Source: Actinomycetes bacterium (GTDB lineage: Bacteria > Actinomycetota > Actinomycetes > JAJYSQ01). Taken from it: a DNA stretch of 10,731 bases. Position numbers and translations under genes: made by a program. The DNA is taken from the NCBI GenBank assembly GCA_021793495.1, contig JAJYSQ010000016.1:1-10731 (forward strand). The letters are read 5' to 3'. Under the pieces are notes generated by a model. The model was not told where the DNA came from and did not search any database. It saw only the letters and a program-made list of their open reading frames with translations. Below, in pieces: positions 5,296 through 10,731 of this stretch; positions within the stretch are counted from its first letter, which is position 1; every line of letters starts with the position of its first letter.

Positions 5296-8144
5296 GGCCT
5301 GACCGCCGCCCGGGACGGGACCGTCACAGCAGTCGCACGGGCCCCGGACTTGCCAGCCTTCGGCTTGGCCGACGCGGCCGCACGAGCCGGGGCACGCCGC
5401 GGCGCTGGCCCCTTGGCTCGCTTCTCAGCCAGCAGGTCGGCGGCCCGCTCCAGGGTGATCTCCTCGACGCTCTCCCCGCGCGGGATGGTCACGTTCACCT
5501 CACCATCGGTGACATAGGGGCCGAAGCGGCCATCCTTCACCACGACCGGGCGAGAGGTCTGGGGGTCGACGCCGAGCTCCCGCAACGCCGCGGCAGCAGC
5601 CCGCCCACGAGCCTTCGGCTGGGCGTACAGCGCGAGCGCCTCGGGCAGGGCGATGCTCAGCAGCGAGTCCTCGCTGGGCAGCGATCGCGAGTCGGTGCCT
5701 TTGCGCAGGTAGGGGCCGTACCGGCCGTTCTGCGCGGTGATCTGCTCACCGGTGGCTGGGTCGACGCCGACAACCCGGGGCAGCGACAGCAGCACCAAGG
5801 CCTGCTCGAGAGTGACCGTCTCCGGGAGCATCGAGGCGAACAGGCTGGCCGTACGCGGCTTGGCCTTGTCCGCCTCGTCGAGCGCCTCGGTGACGTACGG
5901 TCCGTACCGGCCCTCCTTGACGACCAGCCGGTGCCCGGTCACCGGGTCCACGCCCAGCTCCCGGTCCCCGCTAGGCCGGGCCAGCAGCTCCCTGGCCACC
6001 TCCAGGGTCAGCTCGTCGGGCGCCATGCCCTCGGGGACGTTGGCGCGCTCCGGGTCCCCTCCGGCGTTCTCCCGCTCGACGTACGGGCCGTACCGACCCA
6101 CCCGCAGCACGATCCCGTCGCCGACCGGGAAGGAGTTGACCTCGCGCGCATCGATGTCGCCGAGGTCGGCGACCATCGTCCGCAGACCTTCTCGGCCCGA
6201 CGCATCCCTGGTACCCGGATTCGAAGCCTCCGGGCCCGAGGCGCCGAAGTACCAGCGGGTGAGCCAGTCGACCATGTCCGCCCGCCCCCCGGCGATCTCG
6301 TCGAGCACGTCCTCCATCCGCGCGGTGAACTGGTAGTCCACCAGCGCGGGGAAGTGCTCTTCCAGCAGGCGGACCACGGCGAACGCGAGGAACGTCGGGA
6401 CCAGCGCCTGGCCCTTCTTGGTCGCGTAACCGCGGTCGAGGATCGTCCCGATGATCGAGGCGTAGGTGGACGGTCGGCCGATCTCGCGCTCCTCCAGCTC
6501 GCGGACCAGCGAGGCCTCGGTGTAGCGGGCCGGAGGCTTGGTCGAGTGTTCGACCGCGTCGAGGACGACCGCGGCCAGGCGTTGCCCCTCGACGAGCAGG
6601 GGCAGCCGGCGCTCCCGGTCGTCCAGCTCCGCATCGGGGTCGTCGGCCCCCTCGACGTAGGCCCGGAGGAACCCGGGGAAGGTGATCACCTTGCCGGAGG
6701 CCGAGAACTCCACGTCTGCGCCCGCCTCCGGACCGGAGATCACCGGGGCAACGAGGCGCACCGAGACCGACTGGCCGGTGGCGTCCGCCATCTGCGAGGC
6801 CACCGTCCGTTGCCAGATCAGCTCGTAGAGCCGGAACTCGTCCCCGGCCAGCCCGCTCTCGGCGGGGGTCCGGAACACGTCCCCGGACGGGCGGATCGCC
6901 TCGTGCGCCTCTTGAGCGTTCTTCACCTTGCTCACGTAGACCCTGGGCGCGTCCGGCACGTACGCCGCGCCGTACAGCTCTCCGGCCTGACGGCGCGCCG
7001 CGGCGATGGCAGTGTCCGACAACGTGGTGCTGTCGGTCCTCATATAGGTGATGTGGCCGTTCTCGTACAGCCGCTGAGCGACCTGCATGGTGCGGGCCGC
7101 ACCGAACCCCAGCTTGCGGGATGCCTCCTGCTGCAGGGTCGTGGTGCGGAACGGGGCATACGGCGAGCGGCGGTAGGGCTTGCGCTCTACGGCGCGGACC
7201 CCGATGTCGGATCTCGACATCCCCTCGCGCAGCGCGATGGCCACGACGGCATCGAGGCGCCGAGGGGTATCGACGCCGGAGCGGCCAGCCGGGGAGGAGG
7301 ACCCGCCGGCCCGTAGCACCCCGTCCGGGCCGAAGTCCCTGCCGGTGGCAACCCGTTGCCCTCCGACGGAGGTCAGCCGCGCGCTCAGCGAGGTCGGTTC
7401 CCCGGGTCCTGCCGCAGCGACCCCGGTGTCGAACTGCCCCTCGAGATCCCAGTAGGTGGCAGCGCGGAAGGAGATCCGCTCGCGCTCCCGGTCGACCAGC
7501 AGCCGGGTGGCCACCGACTGGACGCGCCCGGCGGACAATCGCGGCATGACCTTCTTCCACAAGACCGGGGAGACCTCGTAGCCGTAGAGCCGGTCGAGCA
7601 CCCGCCGGGTCTCCTGGGCGTCGACCAGCCGCTGGTCGATCTCGCGGGTGGACGATATGGCCGCCCGGATCGCCTCCGGGGTGATCTCGTGAAAGACCAT
7701 GCGACGCACCGGCACGCTCGGGTCGAGCACCTCGCGCAGGTGCCAGGCGATGGCCTCACCCTCGCGGTCCTCGTCCGTGGCCAGGAACAGCTCGTCAGCG
7801 TCCGCGAGCAGCGTGCGCAGCTTGGCGACCTGCGTCTTCTTGTCCGCATTGATCACGTACAGCGGGGCAAAACCATGCTCGACATCGACGCCGAGCCGGG
7901 CCCACGGCTCCTTCTTGTAGCGAGCGGGCACCTGTGCGGCACCGTTGGGCAGGTCGCGGATGTGCCCGACGCTGGCTTCCACCGTGTAGGAGGCGTCGCC
8001 CGCCCCGCGCAGGTACTCCGAGATCGTGCGTGCCTTCGCCGGGGACTCGACGATCACCAGCCGGTGCGGCCGTCCGCCCCCGGTGCCGTCCGTACCGGAT
8101 CGGGTCCGGGCCCGGGTCCTGCTCTGCGCCACGCTGACCGCCAC
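5292..8144 (-). CDS. topA: DNA topoisomerase I (type IA)
   Basis: The product is 950 residues from the GTG at 8144, chosen because GAGGA lies 8 bases upstream and the Toprim domain then starts near residue 28. The frame stays open to an ATG at 8282, but that extension crosses the likely promoter. The enzyme relaxes negative supercoils by a transient 5'-phosphotyrosine break. Motifs: RLVIVESPAKA with Glu33, the Toprim triad D124-x-D126-x-E128 in TDEDREGEAIAWH, SAGRVQSVATRL (204-215), HITYMRTDS with the catalytic Tyr367, and EIGRPSTYASII (554-565). The C-terminal part has four topoisomerase C-terminal repeats marked by GRYGPYV/L or GRFGPYV near residues 683, 746, 807 and 872. It ends in a Lys/Arg/Ala/Pro-rich tail (about 905-950). 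Zinc-finger cysteines are absent, as in mycobacterial and Streptomyces enzymes, where the basic tail helps DNA binding. Confidence 0.96.
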   Translation of the reverse strand: MAVSVAQSRTRARTRSGTDGTGGGRPHRLVIVESPAKARTISEYLRGAGDASYTVEASVGHIRDLPNGAAQVPARYKKEPWARLGVDVEHGFAPLYVINADKKTQVAKLRTLLADADELFLATDEDREGEAIAWHLREVLDPSVPVRRMVFHEITPEAIRAAISSTREIDQRLVDAQETRRVLDRLYGYEVSPVLWKKVMPRLSAGRVQSVATRLLVDRERERISFRAATYWDLEGQFDTGVAAAGPGEPTSLSARLTSVGGQRVATGRDFGPDGVLRAGGSSSPAGRSGVDTPRRLDAVVAIALREGMSRSDIGVRAVERKPYRRSPYAPFRTTTLQQEASRKLGFGAARTMQVAQRLYENGHITYMRTDSTTLSDTAIAAARRQAGELYGAAYVPDAPRVYVSKVKNAQEAHEAIRPSGDVFRTPAESGLAGDEFRLYELIWQRTVASQMADATGQSVSVRLVAPVISGPEAGADVEFSASGKVITFPGFLRAYVEGADDPDAELDDRERRLPLLVEGQRLAAVVLDAVEHSTKPPARYTEASLVRELEEREIGRPSTYASIIGTILDRGYATKKGQALVPTFLAFAVVRLLEEHFPALVDYQFTARMEDVLDEIAGGRADMVDWLTRWYFGASGPEASNPGTRDASGREGLRTMVADLGDIDAREVNSFPVGDGIVLRVGRYGPYVERENAGGDPERANVPEGMAPDELTLEVARELLARPSGDRELGVDPVTGHRLVVKEGRYGPYVTEALDEADKAKPRTASLFASMLPETVTLEQALVLLSLPRVVGVDPATGEQITAQNGRYGPYLRKGTDSRSLPSEDSLLSIALPEALALYAQPKARGRAAAAALRELGVDPQTSRPVVVKDGRFGPYVTDGEVNVTIPRGESVEEITLERAADLLAEKRAKGPAPRRAPARAAASAKPKAGKSGARATAVTVPSRAAVRP

Positions 8145-8152
8145 CGCCTGAT

Positions 8153-8157
8153 TCCTC
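8153..8157 (-). promoter_or_regulatory. Ribosome-binding site for the topA GTG start
   Basis: GAGGA on the minus strand lies 8 bases before the GTG at 8144. No comparable purine run precedes the GTG at 8207 or the ATG at 8282, so this site decides the topA start. A GTG four codons further in (8132) is a weaker alternative. Confidence 0.55.
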
Positions 8158-8202
8158 GCGCTCGGACCGGCGCCCGACGCGCCTGTCTCATGGTCGACCC
8201 GC

Positions 8203-8262
8203 GACACGCTACCGGCACGGCCGAGGTGCCCGGCCCGGCAGGGATGCCCCGGACACGCTACC
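8203..8262 (-). promoter_or_regulatory. Two direct copies of GGTAGCGTGTC upstream of topA (candidate tandem promoters)
   Basis: The 11-bp sequence reads GGTAGCGTGTC on the minus strand and occurs exactly at 8213-8203 and again at 8262-8252, starts 49 bp apart. Each contains TAGCGT, which fits the TANNNT -10 pattern of actinobacterial housekeeping promoters. No clear TTGAC-type -35 lies 16-19 bases upstream of either copy. They could be tandem topA promoters or paired binding sites. If the downstream copy is used, the topA leader would be about 55 bases long. Confidence 0.35.
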
Positions 8263-8345
8263 TCGGACCACGGCGAGACCATGTCTGGGACAATTCCCCG
8301 TCAAGATCGGGCGTGTCCTCTGGCCAACCACACGCATCGACCCCG

Positions 8346-8351
8346 TAGTCT
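8346..8351 (+). promoter_or_regulatory. Candidate -10 (TAGTCT) close to the CWB2 gene start
   Basis: TAGTCT fits TANNNT and ends 11 bases before the ATG at 8363. Transcription would therefore start only a few bases before, or at, the start codon, giving a very short or leaderless mRNA. This agrees with the lack of a recognisable ribosome-binding site before that ATG. The -35 region is poor (TGGCCA at 8321-8326, 19-base spacer), so this is tentative. Confidence 0.25.
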
Positions 8352-8362
8352 GAGCGTCCGTT

Positions 8363-10462
8363 ATGGGTATACCTGTCCACTTCCCCCAGATCCCCCGGTT
8401 CCCCCGAGCCCCGCGCCGCCCACCGGACGGGGGTCGGCGTCGATCCGGGCGCGCCCGTCGTGCCGGGGTCGACGTGGTCGTCGCGCTGACGGCGGCCGCC
8501 GCGCTGACTGCGCTCGCAGTCGCTCCCGCGCTGGCATCCACGACCAGCCCCAGCCCGACCTCGACCTCCAGCCCGACCTCGACCTCCAGCCCGACCTCGA
8601 CCTCCAGCCCGACCTCGACCTCCAGCCCGACCTCGACCTCGACCTCCAGCCCGACACCCTCCGCGACCACCACCACCACCTACCCGGTGCCCAGCACGAC
8701 CATCTCGCGGTACGAGAGCACCGCCGACGCCAACACGATCTACCAGCAGGGCGTCGCCGACGGGAAGGCCGGGCTGACCGGGGCGACCATCCTGGACTTC
8801 GGCCGTCCGGCGGCCACCAGCAGCGGCAGCCCGGCCACTCTCGACTTCGGCGGCTCCATCGACCCGCTGTCCGCCCTGGTGACGGCCGTCGAGCGGTACG
8901 CCGACGGCTACCGGCAGAACGCCCCAGCCGGTTCGACGCTGACGGTGATGCTCGGCACGAACAACAGCTGCGGGACCGGTCAGCCGTGCGGCGGATCGTT
9001 CATCTGCGGCTGCGGGGCCGAGCCGGCCAGCTTCCTGGCCTGGGGCCAGGCGTTCGGGTCCGCGGTGGCCAGCATCGAGAGCTACCTGACGGCGACCAAC
9101 GCGAGCTACCACGTGACGGTCAACGCCGGCGGGGCCGACGACGCCGAGCCCGGGTTCGACCCGAAGTTCACCAACACGCAGAACACGCTGACCGGGTACG
9201 CGCAGTCGACCACCCTGCCGTTGGCCGACTTCGGCTCGCTGGACGGCGGGATCAACGGCAGCTACTGGACCCCGACCCAGATGTACCAGGCGGCCGCGGG
9301 CGGCCCGAACGTGCCGTTCCCGGAGATCTACTACCAGTCGATGGCCGACGAGTGGGCAGCGTTGTCGAACTGGGCGGCGACCCAGCCGGTGCCCGGCAAA
9401 CCGTTGACCTTCGCCGGCGTCCTCACCCAGTACCCGGACGGAGGCTTCACCCCGGCGGGGGCTTACCAGGCGCTGCTCAACGACCTCAACAACGCCTACA
9501 CCACGACTGCGCAGGCGTCGATCGCCTGGTCGTCGAACATCGTGCGGGCCACCGATCCGGCCCCGACGTGGACCGGCACCCTGACCCGGCTGGCCGGCAT
9601 CGACCGGATCGGCACCGCGATCGCGGTCTCCCAGGCCAGGTTCCCCACCTCCGGATCGGCCGGGGCGGTGGTGCTCGCCCGCGAGGACAACTACCCGGAC
9701 GCGCTGGCCGGAGGTCCCCTGGCCGCGGCCCGCAACGCGCCCCTGCTGCTGACCGCCTCCACCTCGCTGAGCAGCCGGGTGGCCGCCGAGATCCAACGGG
9801 TGCTGCCCCGAGGCTCGACCGTGTACCTGCTGGGCGGCCCGGGGGCACTGGCCCCCGGGGTCGCTACCGCGGTGACCTCGCTGGGCTACCAGGTCCTGCG
9901 CCTGTGGGGACCGGACCGTTTCGGCACCGCCACGGCGGTCGCCAACGCGCTGGGCAACCCGTCGACGATCCTGCTGGCCACCGGGATGAACTTCCCGGAC
10001 GCCCTGGCCGCGGGCACCGCCGCGGTCTCCCAGCATGCGGCCGTGCTGCTGACCGACGGCACGACCATGCCGGCCGCGACCGCCGCGTACCTGCAGGCGC
10101 ACCCCGGTGACCAGGTGACCGCGATCGGCGGACCGGCCGCGTCGGCAGACCCGTCGGCGCACCCGATCGTCGGGGCCAGCCGGTACGCCACGGCCGTCGA
10201 TGTCGCCCAGGCGTACGACCCGTCAGCCACCTCGTTCGGCATGGCCACCGGGATCGACTTCCCGGACGCCCTGGCCGCGGCTCCCATGCTCGGCCTGGCC
10301 GGTGCCCCGCTCCTGCTGACCCCGCCGGGCGGGCTCACCTCGTCCACCGTGTCGTACCTGTCCGCGGCACGCTCGTCCCTGACCCAGGCGTGGGTGTTCG
10401 GCGGCACGGGGGCGGTGAGCACAGCGTGCACCACACAGGCCGAGAACGTGCTGGCCGGATGA
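8363..10462 (+). CDS. Secreted protein: signal peptide, STP-rich linker, uncharacterised domain, three CWB2 repeats
   Basis: The product is 699 residues from the ATG at 8363. A long Arg-rich n-region (about residues 12-33) precedes a hydrophobic core (36-54) and an APALA|S signal-peptidase site after Ala58. Residues 60-107 are a Ser/Thr/Pro linker built on SPTSTS repeats. Residues 113-395 form a domain I cannot name. Short hydrophobic strands end in polar loops: ATILDFGRP, STLTVMLGTNN, YHVTVNAGGADDAEPGFD, LADFGSLDGG, PFPEIYYQSMADEW, LTFAGVLTQYPDG. This suggests, without proving, a TIM-barrel hydrolase-like fold with D259/D260/E262 as candidate catalytic acids. C203, C209, C215 and C217 cluster in one loop. 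Three cell-wall-binding repeat 2 modules follow (409-502, 513-592, 602-687), each with an [N/D][Y/F]PDALA core and a GGPGAL, GGPAA or GGTGAV end. Probably held at the cell wall by the CWB2 modules. The stop overlaps the next lipoprotein gene. Confidence 0.9.
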   Translation: MGIPVHFPQIPRFPRAPRRPPDGGRRRSGRARRAGVDVVVALTAAAALTALAVAPALASTTSPSPTSTSSPTSTSSPTSTSSPTSTSSPTSTSTSSPTPSATTTTTYPVPSTTISRYESTADANTIYQQGVADGKAGLTGATILDFGRPAATSSGSPATLDFGGSIDPLSALVTAVERYADGYRQNAPAGSTLTVMLGTNNSCGTGQPCGGSFICGCGAEPASFLAWGQAFGSAVASIESYLTATNASYHVTVNAGGADDAEPGFDPKFTNTQNTLTGYAQSTTLPLADFGSLDGGINGSYWTPTQMYQAAAGGPNVPFPEIYYQSMADEWAALSNWAATQPVPGKPLTFAGVLTQYPDGGFTPAGAYQALLNDLNNAYTTTAQASIAWSSNIVRATDPAPTWTGTLTRLAGIDRIGTAIAVSQARFPTSGSAGAVVLAREDNYPDALAGGPLAAARNAPLLLTASTSLSSRVAAEIQRVLPRGSTVYLLGGPGALAPGVATAVTSLGYQVLRLWGPDRFGTATAVANALGNPSTILLATGMNFPDALAAGTAAVSQHAAVLLTDGTTMPAATAAYLQAHPGDQVTAIGGPAASADPSAHPIVGASRYATAVDVAQAYDPSATSFGMATGIDFPDALAAAPMLGLAGAPLLLTPPGGLTSSTVSYLSAARSSLTQAWVFGGTGAVSTACTTQAENVLAG
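8551..8655 (+). repeat. 18-bp tandem repeat, five perfect copies plus a partial sixth
   Basis: The unit CAGCCCGACCTCGACCTC repeats without a mismatch from 8551 to 8640. It is followed by an extra GACCTC hexamer and a partial unit starting at 8647. Because 18 is divisible by three, it encodes in-frame SPTSTS units of the linker between the signal peptide and the central domain. Perfect identity between copies, including third positions, points to recent expansion by slippage, so copy number probably varies between strains without breaking the frame. Confidence 0.95.
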
Positions 10463-10731
10463 GCACCGCACGCGTGCCTCGCCCCCCGTACCCGGGACTG
10501 CTCGCCCTGACGGGCTGCCTGGTGGCCAGCAGCCTGGCGCTGTCCGCCTGCTCCTCCAGCACCCCACCAGGGCCCGCATCGAGCGCCAGCGGCACACCAA
10601 CCGCGTCGACCACCGGTACGTCCGCGACGACGCCCCCGCCGACCTCCACGGCGTCGTCCACCTCGACCCGTCCACAGCAGGCCGGCCCGACACCCACCGG
10701 CACGACCACGCCGGGACCGGAGGGCCCCACC
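10459..10731 (+). CDS. Lipoprotein, partial (C-terminus off window)
   Basis: An ATG at 10459 overlaps the TGA of the CWB2 gene (ATGA), and the frame stays open to the right edge, giving 91 codons. The start is a short Arg/Pro-containing n-region, then a hydrophobic segment (about 13-29) and the lipobox LSAC with the lipidated Cys31. Residues 32-91 are a Ser/Thr/Pro/Gly-rich, low-complexity tether that would lift a following domain away from the membrane. The functional domain lies outside the window. The overlap implies co-translation with the CWB2 protein, so the two probably act at the same place in the envelope. A second Cys (C20) lies inside the signal hydrophobic stretch but lacks a lipobox context. 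Confidence 0.8.
   Translation, partial: MSTARVPRPPYPGLLALTGCLVASSLALSACSSSTPPGPASSASGTPTASTTGTSATTPPPTSTASSTSTRPQQAGPTPTGTTTPGPEGPT

Larger units (their letters stand above)
8145..8362. other. Divergent intergenic region between topA and the CWB2 gene
   Basis: This is the only gap in the window where transcription diverges. It is 218 bases long and must hold the promoters of both the five-gene minus-strand cluster and the plus-strand surface-protein pair. Besides the 11-bp direct repeat and the topA ribosome-binding site, I see no tRNA, riboswitch-like fold, transposon end or attachment site. Base composition falls slightly near 8281-8310 (CAATT, TCAAGATC). Confidence 0.6.

Noticed and set aside
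8145..8282. N-terminal extension of topA to an ATG at 8282
   Set aside because: The extra residues have no similarity to TopA N-termini and cover the promoter-like direct repeats. A GTG with GAGGA 8 bases upstream gives a normal start.
8551..8655. CRISPR array
   Set aside because: The repeats are directly adjacent with no spacers, only 18 bp long, and lie in frame within a coding sequence.
8258..10162. Long minus-strand open frame opposite the CWB2 gene (634 codons)
   Set aside because: It is Arg/Gly/Val low-complexity sequence with no recognisable domain, caused by GC-rich third positions of the plus-strand gene, whose signal peptide and CWB2 repeats are clear.
1..10731. Mobile element or recent horizontal transfer
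   Set aside because: No transposase, integrase or terminal inverted repeats are seen, and base composition is uniform throughout.

Overview
This window looks like chromosomal DNA of a high-GC actinobacterium (Actinomycetota). The evidence is the very GC-rich third codon positions, GTG starts, start/stop overlaps of the ATGA, GTGA and TGATG type, a TopA that has GRYGPYV-type C-terminal repeats and a basic tail in place of zinc fingers, and the gene order topA-tmk-holB-PSP1 (ricT)-secreted alpha/beta hydrolase. I cannot assign a genus. Nine genes are supported. Two run off the window edges, and no gap longer than about 220 bases lacks a gene.

Minus strand, read right to left (8144 down to 1). 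topA (DNA topoisomerase I), tmk (dTMP kinase), holB (clamp-loader delta prime subunit), a RicT/YaaT-family PSP1 protein and a lipid-anchored TAP-like peptidase form a tight cluster. Junctions overlap by 4 bases at topA/tmk, tmk/holB and ricT/hydrolase. Only holB and ricT are separated, by 39 bases that hold a perfect 6-bp hairpin. The first three proteins serve chromosome topology, dTTP supply and replication. The RicT homologue is an orphan Fe-S-type regulator. The last gene encodes an exported peptidase. After a 108-base gap come a two-domain secreted lipoprotein of the COG4315 type and, overlapping it by one base, a small membrane protein cut by the left edge.

Plus strand (8363 to the right edge). 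Divergent from topA is a gene for a large secreted protein. It has a signal peptide, a Ser/Thr/Pro linker encoded by a perfect 18-bp tandem repeat, an uncharacterised domain of roughly 280 residues with a four-cysteine cluster and a possible TIM-barrel-like glycosidase character, and three C-terminal CWB2 cell-wall-binding repeats. Its stop overlaps (ATGA) the start of a lipoprotein gene that continues past the window edge. The two products probably act together at the cell surface.

The 218-base divergent region (8145-8362) must carry both promoters. It holds two copies of an 11-bp sequence that includes a TANNNT-type -10 hexamer facing topA, and a possible -10 very close to the ATG of the cell-wall-binding gene.

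The replication cluster is conventional. The part least explained by known families is the central domain of the CWB2 protein together with its coupled lipoprotein.
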